Origin: Toxotes chatareus
Lineage: Eukaryota > Chordata > Actinopteri > Toxotidae
Length of the DNA: 64,000 bases
Reading direction: 5' to 3'
NCBI GenBank assembly: GCA_016801885.1
Contig: CM028886.1
Span: 15,996,366-16,060,365, forward strand
Within the stretch, counting starts at the first letter, position 1. Each line of letters begins with the position of its first letter. Position numbers and translations under genes: made by a program. Below are positions 51,733 through 64,000 of this stretch, one piece after another. Under the pieces are notes generated by a model that was given only the letters and a program-made list of their open reading frames with translations, had not been told where the DNA came from and did no database searches.

Positions 51733-52649
51733 GTAAGGGACTTTTACTGCATTGTAAGGGGGCTGTCTGTCCAAAATTAGGTGCACGTGGGTAGGAGCTA
51801 GCTAATTAAGCTAGCCAAGCTAACAGCTAGCATGGCCATACCAAACAAATTTGAGCTCCAGGTTGCTAGATGTCCGTCAGACATTTCGGGTGTTTTTTGT
51901 TTTTATCAGTCAGCTTTAGGTAGTGCAAACCATCTAGCGCGTGCATGCAGTTATAGATGAAAGTCGGATGAAAATACTGAAAACATAATAAATCTTAAAC
52001 ACAGCTAGTAAATGTCAATTTATACAGTTAAGAAGTAAAATTAACGCAGGTGTTACTTGTAATAATGTCGTCAACTTTATATGTAGTCAGTGCCACCAGC
52101 GGCTGAGAACCTAGTAAGTAAGTAGTGCCTTTGTCTTTGCAATATTAACTTCGCCAAATAATTGAATGCATATAAACGTCTCACAAGTAGGGATGATGGA
52201 CCTACTTACATGGCTGTCTCAGGCATTATCTAATTAAATATTTTACTGCCACTTACGTGTGGCCTGATCACCTTTTGTCTGGCATATTTCTACCCTGTAG
52301 CTGTAGCAAAGAGAGTTAGAGGAATGAGAAAGCACCAAGTAAGATAGAGACTCAGTCGAAAAGATGAGCTAAAAGCTTAATTAAGGTTGTTCTTCGTGAC
52401 AGAATATATTGATTATGAGTGATTATTTGATAGACAGAAAATTGTCTGCAGTTATTTTCATTATGGATTAAAATGTCCAAAAAAATTCACTGGTTTGACC
52501 TTCTCAAATTTGTTCCTGTCTCATGGTTTTGGACTACTGGTTTGTGTAAAACAAAGCACTTGACAACTTTATCTAGGTCTTTCTGATGTTTTATACACCA
52601 AAGAGACTAGAATAATGCTGTGCTGACAGAAGCTCTGTTTGATTTTCAG
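51733..52649 (+). other. cdkal1: cdkal1 intron 1
   Basis: The donor is GTAAGG and the acceptor is gattttcag at 52649. GCTAGC/GCTAAC words cluster at about 51795-51835. Nothing else is seen. Confidence 0.6.
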
Positions 52650-52655
52650 GTCATC

Positions 52656-53737
52656 ATGCCGTCCACCTGTGACTCTCTGATTGAAGACATTGAAGACATG
52701 GTATCTTCTAGTGACCCCACTCCTCAGGAGAGACAGTCTGCTAGAAAGAGTATCGTACCGAGGTCCAGGAAGAAAAAAGAACTTCTGAGCAATGAAGAGC
52801 TCCAAGCTGACAGGTCGGCAAAATGTTTGATATAGTGGTACAGTGATTGATATTAGATAGTAGTTTATTGGTATATTGCTTCTGTATACAGTTTGTTTTA
52901 GGCCAGTGATGGGTAAGTAAATATAATTTGACATCTTGGCATGTCATAGGAGGAAAAGGGCAGCTGTAATTGATAACATTAAAAGTGACTGCATTCCATT
53001 GAGGTGAGTCTGGTCAGTTCTGGTGTTGCTCATTTGTGGCTAACTTGTGTGGCTTACTGCACATGATGGAACTGAGAAATTTGTCTGTCTCCCAGAGGTC
53101 AGATAACTGCTGATTTTGCACCAGTCTTAATTTCTAGCTTTTCAGTTACTTAGATGGATTGTGATACATGTAGTGAATATGATCATTTGATCAGTTTAAT
53201 CTTAGTCAGTTTAGTCAATAATTGTCAAAGTCAAGTTCTGGTCCATTTTGTGTTCACACAGGCTTATTACAAATAAAGCAAGATGTGTATGAGATTATTT
53301 GGACTGATAGATAACTCATTCATTGAACTGTTGTGTTGATTGTCATCCTGTGTTGTAAGTGCCACATGGATCTGCTGAGGAAAACCATATTCCAGTGACA
53401 GGGATCAAGTCATACAGCACTTTACCGCTCTTTGTTTATATTTAACTTCTTTGGTGACACAAAGACCAGATGAAGAAATAATTCATTGATTATTAGCACC
53501 GCTACTTGAAATTGTCACTGGTGCAGGTTTCATACTGTATTTATGAAATAATAATTTCCATATTGATGTTTTTTTTTCCACACTTCATGTAACATATACT
53601 TATTTCGTTGTTGTTCATTTTTAGTTTGATCCCTGGCACCCAAAAGATCTGGATGAAAACATGGGGCTGCAGTCATAACAGCTCAGATGGAGAGTACATG
53701 GCTGGACAGCTGGCTGCCAGTGGATATAAGATGACTG
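52656..53737 (+). CDS. cdkal1: CDK5 regulatory subunit-associated protein 1-like 1, first two coding exons
   Basis: The coding exons are 52656-52813 and 53625-53737. The ATG (A at -3) lies six bases into an exon that begins at 52650. The first exon gives MPSTCDSLIEDIEDMV and a basic stretch RSRKKK. The second gives IPGTQKIWMKTWGCSHNSSD and EYMAGQLAASGYK, the start of the UPF0004 domain. Its Cys, at about residue 68, is one of the cluster-binding cysteines. CDKAL1 is a radical-SAM methylthiotransferase that makes ms2t6A at position 37 of tRNA-Lys(UUU); human variants affect insulin translation. The remaining roughly 490 codons, including the radical-SAM core and C-terminal membrane anchor, lie beyond the right edge. 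The first donor (AG|GTCGGC) is weak but fits the phase. Confidence 0.95.
52814..53624 (+). other. cdkal1: cdkal1 intron 2
   Basis: The donor is GTCGGC (weak) and the acceptor is tcatttttag. A strong unused donor-like word GGTAAGTAA lies near 52912. No other feature is seen. Confidence 0.7.
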
Positions 53738-54958
53738 GTAAGAGATTTAATTGTTTAATTGTAGTGGTTTGTATGACGTCCACTGACTGGAAGTCAGTGA
53801 ACAACAATTAAAAATAACAACGCTATTATTACTATAAACTTTTTCTTTGTCTGTATAACTGATGCCATTACTTTTTATAACCACAAGGGGGCACTCTTGT
53901 CTTGTAAGTGAGCTGTACCCCATGTGTTGCCCTGAATTGAGCTTCCCAGGTTGTTCACTGCTTTCAACAAACTCAACCAAGCGGATGTATTAGCTTAAAA
54001 ATGGTGAGGATTTGGACCATGTCTGGAGTCTGCCAGTCCTTAAGTACCAGGTGGAATTTGTCCTTGTGTTGAGAGGAAATCATTTGCGAAGTCTGCAAAT
54101 GAGGCTTAACTTAGATTTAAGAAGTTCACTGAGAACCAGCCTTAACTGGTGTCTTTCCCAGAACTTAATTGGGGAGTGGATTGGTGATGTGGCTGCAGTT
54201 GAGAAAGGGCACACTGATACAGTGGGACCTTTTATAATTGAGGGTTGTGACTGGAAACAAAACAGAACACCGTGACTGCGTGCCTCCATGGCTGCTTAAT
54301 TTCTCAACTGGACATTTAAAATAGTATCAGATTTAAATATGTGCCTGTGTGTTTTATCTGCCAAAACGATTGGTAAGGTTTTTAAAATCGCTGCCATCAC
54401 TGATAATGTCCAAGGGCCATTTATACTTTGGCTTTCCTAATTTGTGGTGCACAGTACTGATATACTTGCCAATGTCAGATAATTTCCATGGTCGTTCAGA
54501 CAGACACAAAGATTTACTTTATTGGCAGGAATCTTGATTTTCTTCTGAAGTACAAAGTACGTGTTTGAAGGCTTCCCTGTAAACACAGATTGTCACACTG
54601 TTAGATTAAGTGAACCCTGCTTTTTTTTATGAATATCAAAAGAGTGGAATTCTGCTCTCTTAAATGGCCATAACAGTCAAAAGATATTACTTCTTAAGGA
54701 GTGCAACATGTTTTTAACTGAAGATATAATTTTTTAAATTGTGTGTTATAATAATACTAATAATAAGTAGCAGAATTTCGGCTATAGTTGGAATATTGTA
54801 TTGCATCCTTGGGTTGTAATACATCCGAGAGTTGACTGGTGTCAGATTACAGATTTTTCATATGGTAGAAGAGAGTTGATATTAACTCCTCAGGCATTTT
54901 GCTCCACAGCCAGAGAAGGACATTAATCACACATTTCAAAAATGCAGATGTACTCATT

Positions 54959-55160
54959 CATACACACACACACCCCCACACCCCAGCCCTTACTCTAAAC
55001 CTAATTCCAACTTGAACCCTAAAACCAAGTCTTAACCGTCAAGCACACCTTTGAAGATGTGTTAGAAAGTTAGGACTGGCCAAAATGTCCTCACTCTGTA
55101 AGGTATATAACTGAAACTGGTCCTCACAAAGATGGAAGTGTACACAAACACACACAGTTT
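54959..55160. repeat. Common fish interspersed repeat with CA-rich flanks
   Basis: The phrases aaaatgtcctcactctgtaa and ctggtcctcacaaagatgga, framed by cacacac tracts, match from memory an abundant repeat in fish genomes. The class is unknown to me. Confidence 0.45.
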
Positions 55161-57025
55161 ACTCATAAACACAGGCTTACGGTTTTCCCTCTTATCAGGT
55201 AGTTTAGACCCTTGATCTCTTTGTGTTTTTCACCCTTCTTTGTTTTCACTGTTTTCTCTGTCCCATGAGCTCTGCTCTGAAATAACCTGTCTCGCCCCCT
55301 CTCTCTCTCACACTCTCTCTTTTCACTTTGTTGTCTCTCGCGCTCCCTCTTAATTCAGCAGCAGCTCCTGTGTTAAAAGAATCTGCTAAGGTTTCATATT
55401 TAGCGTGCTAGCTGACTTGCTGTAGATCTATATTGACTCTGCAGTTTAGACAATTGTCTTTCAGGAAGTGAGTGTGGTGAAAACCTGCTGTTTGTCATAA
55501 TGGAGTAGTTTTCTGTTCCCACTTGGATTTTTGTATGGGAAACACGTGTCTGTCACAGCATCTGGCTGCAGTACATAGCCTCTCTGTTTTACACATGGCA
55601 TAATATAAAACACTCTCAGGTAGTAAAGTTAAAACCTGCTGTTATGGATACTGAATTTTTCTAATCTCTGGATTAGGATTGTTTCTGTCTCATTCTCTTC
55701 TCTGCAAAATAGAACCATGCAGAGACCACAGAAGACCCTGGGTCCAGAAAGTTTTACAGTTGTTGTTTAATTTCAGTAGCTTTCAGCTGAGTAGAAGTAC
55801 ACGTAACTATTGATATGAATATTTGCAGTTAGAAGATTTCACTCCTCCCACCAGTCATCTTACGATACAGAAAATTACGCGGTTCAATAGGAAATTAATT
55901 AAATAATGTTAAATCTTTGACAGCCATCATTCTCCAACATCAGACACATCACTTGGTGTCTATATACCTGTAAAAAAAAAAAAAAGACACTTAACATTTA
56001 CAGACAAAAGAAGTCAGATGAAATGGGTCACAGTTGTACTAGTTCAGTTGTTTTACTGGTGTTCAAGTTGTCTTTGCTTATAATTCATTTGTAAGAGGGT
56101 TTGCTCTTGTTTCACGATTTGATGGGACATTGGTGCTTGTCTGCTTGGTGTGTGTGTACCTCTGCGCTTGACACCAACATTAAGATTGACTGATGCTGCT
56201 CAGATGAGGTTGCTGCTGCACTGTGTGTGTATCTTTTATCACACCTGGTTTTATTCAGTTAGTGAGCGTACCACACGTACAACAGGACCACTGCAGACAA
56301 AGGTTAAAGCTATGTGAATGTTTACATATGAAGTGGTTTCACAGTCGCACAGGTTTTTATTAGTAGTCTGTGTTTTTGTGACTTTGCAAGTCGTACAGGT
56401 AACACCTTAGCAGAAGTGTGTTTATTTATCACTTCACTTAATATGGTTTTTGCCGCAGTATGTAGCTCAACGACGTCTTGATCTGACAAAGCTTCAGAAT
56501 ACTTTCTCTGTCTCTCTGACGCCTTCATCCTTGTTGTCTCTTTCTCTGCTTCAATCCCCTCTCAACAAAGTGCTTTAAAGGTCGGTGTCTCACTGCTAAA
56601 GCTAAAGGATTAGCTTGGTTTCTGTCTGTCTCCTCTTCTTTTCTTTGCTTCCTCCGTCCCTTTCTTTTTTTTTTTCTCTCCCTCTTTTGCCCCCTCTCCT
56701 TCTTTGGGTGCAAGTATCTTCACTCATTGTTTCACTGTGAGATTGTTGGAAGAAGAAATTGCCTGTCATGGCCAGAATCAGGCGAGATTACACTCAGAGC
56801 AGGTGGTGATTGTTTTGAATGGTATCGCATGGCATGCGATGCAATTGTCTCGAATGGCATGAAATTGTTGGGAGAGCAGTGAACAGAGTGGAATAGTCTG
56901 GAATGACAAGGACTGAAAATGGATTCCTGAAGGATGTGGTGTCTAGTCTTTGGCCAGATTGAACATGAGGACTTAGAGTAGGTTCAACATTAGCATCTGT
57001 GTGTCAGAATGTCATGTATAACATT

Positions 57026-57133
<108 letters not shown>

Positions 57134-59042
57134 TTGAAAATGGTGATAAAATATTAAATCAGACCGGTACCTCTGTAGCATCTGTCTTTCAGAGCCGCAG
57201 TATCGTTCTGCAGACTAGAGAGTTTGGACAAAGACAGAGATTCACTGCCTGACGGTGTGCTCTGAAAAACATGACATCACCTTCTCTCCCTCTCTCTCTC
57301 TCTCTTTTTTCCTGTCTGTTTTCTCTCATTCACACCCCCGTCCTTCTATGCTCCTCTTTCACCCCCCATCCCTAACTCTTTCTTTCTTTCTTAAACTATG
57401 ACATCACCCGGTGTGAGACGTAGTAGCAGTTCTTACGGTGGCCTCTAGGTGGCAGCCTTGGCTCATGGGAGGAGCTTTTTGTTGAGAGCTTGCCTCTCTG
57501 CAGTATCAGGATGAGGTCATTCTTCTGAAAAACATACTCCATATTCTCATTCATAGTTTTGAAAGTTGTAACTTTGAGTCCCACATTTCTATTACAAGAG
57601 CCTTGTTGATTAAGGCTGAACATAGACTGTAGCTGTAGGTTAAAAAGACTGGTGACTTTGTTTGGATGTGAGGCACCGGTCCTCATTCTTCAGCAGGAGA
57701 GCATCTTGGCATGTGCATACATTATTTTTGTGTGGGAATTCATTTTATTTTCTGTTTTATCATTAGATGTTTAAACTCTGCTTTGCTCTTCAGTTTAGGA
57801 GATAAATAAGTGGCCAGTTCATTTGTTCAGTCAAATACATAAAATTTAGAAATACAAAATATGTAGAAATTTTAAATAATCTGAACAGAAGTCTGTCATT
57901 TTTGATCTCAGTTTTTGTCTTGAGATTCATTGAAGTTTTTCTTCTTTAAATGAAACAACAACCTGTGTCACTTCTCTTCTCTGCTTTCATTGTCTCAGCA
58001 CTTGTTTTACTGCCTGTACTCGCTCGGCCTGCCTTGTCCTGAGTTGCCGTTCCTGTGTACAACCAAAGAGGGCACTGTTTAACCATGATTGCACTCATAC
58101 AAATGAACTACATTTGAGCAGTAGAGCAATGTGCCAAATAGTGACTTCATAGAAAGGCGTGTGTGTGCATACACACTTGCTCACACACACCCTTCATGGA
58201 AAGTCACACCAGGATATTTTGATTGTTTTTGGCTGCTCTCCTCCCCTCCCAATCTCTTCTCTGCCAGCAAGCTGCAAACAGAGCTATTCAGTTATGATTT
58301 TACATACCGGTTAGGCAAAATGACTCCCTGGTACACAATGTCAGCCAAATGAGGCGTTTTCAGTTCCTGGTTTGGACACAGACGGTTGGAGGATATGGTT
58401 TTCAGAGAGAGGGTGTGAGCTGTTTTGATAAGATGATACGAGGACTTAATTGATCAGCAGGTAGTACAGGTGTTGCTGTGGACAGAAAATGCTGGACGTG
58501 TCACATGCGGTGCAATTTGACTGCATCCTTAAGAGAATGAGCTGCTGTGAAATTACTTTGATTGACAAGAAGTGCATCATGCATCAAGCTAGATGGATTA
58601 ACAGGTTTTACATTGTGATTTTTACTGTTAAATGCATTTTTGTCTGTTGGTACTGAATCACTTAGTGCTGCGTGTGTGTTATGGAAAAGTAAAAAAATGT
58701 AATATAGGTATATTGGAAATTTATAGTCAAAGAATTTCTTTACCTTTTCCAATTATACATATTACATAGGATATTTCTGAGTGAAACACCGTCGGACTGT
58801 TCGGATTGAGCTCATACTGCATTCGCTTTTCAAGCACTTCTGCTGCTCTCTGTGATTGTATTACATCACTGTAGAGTATTCTCACTCCGAGTGTGTGCGT
58901 ACCTCGCATGCAATGCCATCTCATTCATAAAACGGAGAGCGTGTGGATCTTCTGATTGGCCGGCTGCGTGCTACGCAGCATTACACGCCGCAATATTATA
59001 GCCAATGAAAACTTACAATGTCCTCTTTGACTCCACCTCCCT

Positions 59043-59063
59043 CACACACACACACACACACAC
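59043..59063. repeat. (CA)n microsatellite
   Basis: About ten CA units in cdkal1 intron 3. Confidence 0.9.
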
Positions 59064-60178
59064 CCGCACACGTTAGCGCACACAGCCAGCTCACACACAC
59101 ATTTGCCCTTCTCACACACTGTCGCCGACGTGGTGGGAATTGATATTGTACAGGGAAAGTGTGTGAGAGACAGTTCAGTATTTGACAGCTGTCATTCTGC
59201 AAGATTAGACATATTGCTTGCTGAGCATATGCGTGTTAGAAAGACTTGCTGTATGCTCCACTATCTTGCAACTGTGTGTGTGTGTGTTAGACCGTCCCAC
59301 TTTGCTGATTGAGAGAGGGAAAGGGGCGAAAAAGAGCGAAGGGAAAAGCAATGTAAGGAACGATGAGAGGAAGAGTCAATGGGGAGAGGAGGAGGATGCT
59401 GGAATGAAGGGTAGAGCCGACAGAGACACATGCACTTGAAGCCAAAATCAGCCATAGCGACGGTCGGAAGACGGGAGGCGAACAGGGAGGGCAGTACGCT
59501 GCCAGGGAAAATGAATTAGACTCTGGCAAATCTGCAGAAACAGGCAGTAGAGAGATGGATAGATGGAGAAATAATGGAGTACAGGGAGGGACTGAAAGGT
59601 AAAGAGACGAGAGGGGAGTCGTTTGAGGAACGAGAGATGACAGGGGAGATGTAAGGAAAGAAAATCACTGCATTGCAGAAGGAGGTTAAGCAAGTAGGAA
59701 ATGGTAGTTGGCAGCTATGGAAATGAATCATGTGACACAAGCGTGAGAAAAATAATGAGGATATGAATTAGAAAATTTATTTTCTGGAAATGTATTTATT
59801 ATTTAACTTCATCACTGCATGTACACTTTAGTTGAGTGTACTAAACATGATACCCTCAGAGCAGACATTGGAGATAGTCGGGCTGTTAATATGTAAATAA
59901 AGATATGTAAATATTAGTATAACAACATAAAGGTTAAACAAAATAGAATGTTAAAGTTGTCATTGTATTGTGAGTTTGCAATTACACAAAATACAAAAAC
60001 CACCTAATGACATTTGAGTTTTACTGTCTTACTTAGTATGCTTTGTCGCAATAGTTTGAATAGTTTGAGAAAACACATCAGTGGACAGGACGAAACATTT
60101 TTTATTTATGTGTGGCTTTCTACAAGGCAATACTGTTAAAACGATCATGGGATAGCCCTTTTCCATTTCTGTAAAACA

Positions 60179-60179
<1 letters not shown>

Positions 60180-60219
<40 letters not shown>
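60180..60219. repeat. (AC)n microsatellite
   Basis: About twenty uninterrupted AC units in cdkal1 intron 3. Confidence 0.95.
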
Positions 60220-60223
<4 letters not shown>

Positions 60224-61454
60224 GTTTCCAAGGCTTTGAATTCGTCTAAAGGCCTACAAATAGACCCATGAGTCCAGGCAGTCGTGTGTGACCATTTAGA
60301 GGCTGGGAGATTAGAGTGATCCCAATCCCTGTGCGTGTGTGTATGTGTGTGTGCATGCGTGTGTGTATCTTGGTGATCCTACAAGGTGACCCACGTGTAG
60401 GCAGCGCCCAGCCACCACTTAGAGGCCATGGGATTAGGGACCCCAGCCATTCCTGCCTTAAAAATTCCCTTGAGGGAAACATGGATAGAGGAGATGAAGG
60501 AAAATGGGATAGCCCGAGGAAAGAAGGGGATCACTGCTCAATCTCATCCATTGATTACTCTGAGGAAAGGAATTTTGACAGCACCACAGATTGACCTGAT
60601 GAGCACTACCATTGCAGCAGGAAATTGTCATGGGAATCGAAGACCACAGAATCTTTATTGGGGATTTGTTGGTGTCATCTGTTATGTTTTTTTCCCACAT
60701 TATTTAGACTAACAACCAAGTTACTAATTGAGTCATAAGTAAATGTTAAAACAACATGGCCAGTGTCTGTAGTCTACATGATAGAAAGGTCTCCCTTATT
60801 GCTAATAGCACTCCTTACATGTGAGATTTAGGAGCAAGGAAAGAGAAATAAAGTCGACTGAATGAGAGGCCACTCCTTTTTCCTCTGAGACATAACAAAA
60901 AAACAGAGCAAACTGATTCCCCAAAGGGTGGTTATATCTCATCCTTGTTTCACAAACCAGAAAGAAGCAGAACCAGCAAGGTTGAAAGAAGAATGGAATC
61001 AGGAATCACTGTGCCAGTCTTCCCTCTGTCTATTCATCTGTTCACTTGCACTTTCATGCCTCCGATGAAGAAAGCTAGAGATAAATGAATGGAGAAGCTA
61101 GAAAGGAGTTTCCTTTGCTGCTTCTCTCTAGAGGAGGGATGCCTATTCCCTATTCCCTGCTGAAGCCAGCCAGCCAGCCGGCCAGCCCCCTGTTATCCCA
61201 GGAACACTGCCCAGATTCCACAGGGATTGGGAATACCCTGAAGGGATATAATGGGAATATCATGGAGGGGATGTGAGTAATGGGATAAGGCAGGAGCTGA
61301 GGGAAATGTATGGGGGTGGAGGGGATTGAAGAGGGAAGGAACTAGGAAACAAGGATGATAGGAGGTTGTCTGGAAAGGATATGAAGGGTGAAGCCAGATT
61401 TTGTTCACATCCAAAGTGTTGAACCTCCAATCAAAGCAAGGGGAATGACCCTTT

Positions 61455-61705
61455 ATTGCAGTAGAGGAGGCCTAATGGTTAAAAAATAAAAGCTAATGGC
61501 CTAGAGATTGACAGTTTAAGTCTCAGACCAACACACCCGCACTAGATGGGAGATTGAAGGAGTCATGCTTTCCCTTTCTTTCAACAAGTTGAATTAGGTG
61601 CCATTTAACACGGCATTTAACCCCCAGTGTCTCAATGAGCTGCTCAGTGGGCAACACCACATGCCTGTTGAGTGCAGCTCCTGGTTGTGTGTATGTAACC
61701 CACAC
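61455..61705 (+). mobile_element. Degenerate tRNA-derived SINE
   Basis: An A-box-like ggcctaatggtta is followed by a B-box-like gtttaagtctc about 40 bases later. The body has caccatttaa/gcatttaacccccagtg and gctcagtgggcaacaccac phrases, then gtgcagctcctgg. This layout matches, from memory, fish tRNA-type SINEs. It is diverged and probably inactive; the family was not assigned. Confidence 0.6.
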
Positions 61706-61789
61706 TTAATTGGTCTTGTTTTGCCAGTTCATATCTATTAATATGAATAAAATTGACTTTTTGTTTAGTGTGTCCTACTGACATTGTCA

Positions 61790-62632
61790 GATACGCTCAA
61801 CAAGCACTTTATTGGGTAACGCCTGTGCACCTGCTTAATCATGCAATTATCCAAATTAGCCAATCATGTGGCAGCAGTGCGATGCATGAAATCATCAAAC
61901 ATCTGAAATGGGGAAAAATGTGATCTCAGTGACTGTGGTGTGACTGGTGATGCCAGACAAGCTTCGTTTGAGTATTTCTGACTCTCCTGGGATTTTCACA
62001 CACAGAAGTCTCAAGAGAAGACCACATCAGGTTCCTCTCTTGTCAGCCAAGAACAGAAATATGAGGCTGCGGTGGAGACAGGCTGATCAAAACTGGACAG
62101 TTGAAGACTGGAAGAATGTAGCCTGGTCTGATGAACCTGGATTTCTGCTGAGGCATACCTTGACCTTAACCAACCTGCATGACTCAATCATGGTTTGAAT
62201 GGCACAGTCTGCTTAAGTATTGTTGGTGACCTTGTGCATCCCTTTATGGCCACAGTTTACCAACTTCTAATGGCTTCTTTCAGCGTGACAGTTCTCTGTA
62301 TTACAAGTGGTCTCAAACTGGTTTCATGAACATGACAGTGAGTTCAGTGAACTTCATTGGCCTCGCCATTCATCAGATCTGAATTTGATAGAACGTCTTT
62401 CGAATTTGCTAGAGCTGGAGATTGGCAGCCTGAATTTGCAGCTGACACATCTGCAGAGGTTATGTGGCGTTGTCATATCACTATGGACCAGAGTCTCAAA
62501 GGAACGTTTCCACCATCTTGTTGAATCCATGAAGAAGAAATACCATGAAGAACCAAGGCTCTTTTGAGAGCAATGGGATTAATTACCCAGTATTAGTATG
62601 GTGTTTCTAATAAAGTGCAGGGTGAGTGTATA
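61790..62632 (+). mobile_element. Degenerate Tc1/mariner-type transposon
   Basis: The left end reads gctcaacaagcactttattgg. The right end reads tattagtatggtgtttctaa followed by taaagtgcagggtgagtgtata, which mirrors the left end in inverted orientation. Internal phrases agccaagaacagaaatatgagg, actggacagttgaagactgg and gcctggtctgatgaa are the DDE-transposase region of a common fish Tc1-like family. The reading frame is broken into fragments (about 61947-62198 and 62307-62567) with internal deletions, so it is a dead copy in the same orientation as cdkal1. Confidence 0.85.
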
Positions 62633-64000
62633 ATGTGTATAGAGAGTGGCCTTATATATAATACAATAAATTGTGCAGTTTTTAATCTTTAGCACAGTAA
62701 TTAAACATTTATTGCCGCCCTTTTGGCTCTATTTCTGTTTAAAGGTGTCATTTTAAATGTTAACATAATTTTAAAAAGAGTTGCCTTTGATCACGATTTG
62801 TTTCATGATGTTTAAGTCTAATGACAATAGAGTCAGTGTTTCTTCCAGTCTCCTTTTGTACACCACTGAATCACAGTTGAAAGCTCAAGGTGATAGTTAC
62901 ATAATAAGTCAGGCGGAATATGCACTCTTGTTCTTTTGAATACTCACTAGTGCACAAAATCTGCCACTGAAAATAGTCCCCAACAAATGCTCAAACAGGA
63001 GTAAAAAGCATTTGCTAAAAAAAACACAGTGCCTGTCTGTTTTACGATTCTGTTGCCTTTTTGAAAAGCGGAGGTTTACATTTGTGTCATGTTTTTAAAG
63101 CACATGCACACAGTGTCTGCCCACACAGGTGTTTTCACTCATGGTTTTTTTTTTTTTTTTCTTGATTAGACCTCCCTTCAGAACTGTGTGGTCATGGACC
63201 AACCAATCACGGCTCCACCCAACGTCAACCTGACTCGACGTCTAATCAGCCAGAGTAATTGAAAACATCTGAGTCTGTGTGCAGGACCTGTAGGGATTTG
63301 TGTCTTCGATAGGAACAAATGGGCTTTGGCCGGGATACAATAGAATCAAAAAGCATTAAACACAGACTCATGCATTGTTGGTTTTGGTCTTTTCATGGGA
63401 TTTGTTGAGAAAAATAGAATCTCACCCGTCTCTTCCACGTGTTATTTTTGTCAGGCGTACAACATTGTGGTGGAGAACGTGTCGGCTGTTGCCTCAGTTT
63501 ACTGTGAAGCAGTACTGGGAATATAAAGTAACTCTCAGTTTACTCTAAGTTGTATTGAGAGTTGCTGGGATGGATATAAGAGCAAACAACAGGTTAATTA
63601 GGGTCACCACAGGACAAATTGAGGGTTATTTACATAATTTGATGGTCCTAATTTCAAAATGTCATTGTTTTTATGCAATTACACTGCATGTCTTCATTTG
63701 TTCAGTGGAGCGATGTCAGGGAATCACTTAGCTTTCTTCTCTTGGAGGACAAACAAGCAATATTGTGTCTGGCAAGCAAGATGATCTATATTCTTTGACA
63801 TTTGACAACTCATTGTCACTTTCTCTGTTTTCGAATAATTAGCTTGTCTGTTATTTTACAAGCTAAAAGACACTTTTTAGTCCTTCTCACTTCTAATTTG
63901 TCCTCTCCCCTTTGTTTTCCCTGTCATCTTGACTCAACAGGGAAAACAAATGTAATTTCCCCTCATGAAGAGGAAATGAAAGCTTGAAAGACATGAGTAA

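Noticed and set aside
60240..60720. Overlapping open frames on both strands in cdkal1 intron 3
   Set aside because: They overlap TG-rich low-complexity sequence, have no recognisable motif, and no two can be coding at once. No splice context was found.

Overview
The window is vertebrate nuclear DNA, almost certainly from a teleost fish and probably a percomorph. It has long AT-rich introns with GT-AG boundaries, many dinucleotide repeats, and fish-type Tc1, hAT, LINE and SINE remnants. No bacterial, plasmid or CRISPR structure is present. Exons were assembled by eye from splice sites, reading phase and remembered family proteins; no search was run.

Four protein-coding genes are present. (1) 1-16.7 kb, plus strand: the last five coding exons and 3' UTR of tmem65, a mitochondrial inner-membrane protein; its 5' end lies outside the window. 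(2) 20.9-34.6 kb, minus strand: a complete 13-exon mboat1, an ER lysophospholipid acyltransferase of 513 codons. (3) 37.3-50.5 kb, plus strand: a complete 8-exon e2f3 (442 codons), with a cell-cycle-type promoter, a U12-type AT-AC intron and a 3.9 kb 3' UTR. (4) 51.5 kb to the right edge, plus strand: the non-coding first exon and first two coding exons of cdkal1, the tRNA methylthiotransferase gene, followed by more than 10 kb of its third intron. The order mboat1-e2f3-cdkal1 matches human 6p22.3. tmem65 lies on a different human chromosome (8q24), so the left junction is a synteny difference.

The spaces between exons hold most of the unusual material. There is a repeat rich in nuclear-receptor half-sites at 17.4-18.06 kb, and a degenerate LINE in an mboat1 intron. 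Two hAT elements in e2f3 intron 7 are nested, each with its own perfect 8-bp target duplication. A direct tandem duplication of the e2f3 3' end abuts the cdkal1 promoter. A SINE and a Tc1-like remnant lie in cdkal1 intron 3. GCTAAC/GTTAGC words cluster just downstream of the first exons of both e2f3 and cdkal1. A possible second e2f3 first exon, of the E2F3b type, lies in e2f3 intron 1.

The four genes act in unrelated pathways (mitochondrial membrane, phospholipid remodelling, G1/S transcription, tRNA modification) and share only location. mboat1 and e2f3 are head to head, with about 3.3 kb between their start codons. e2f3 and cdkal1 are head to tail, about 1 kb apart.
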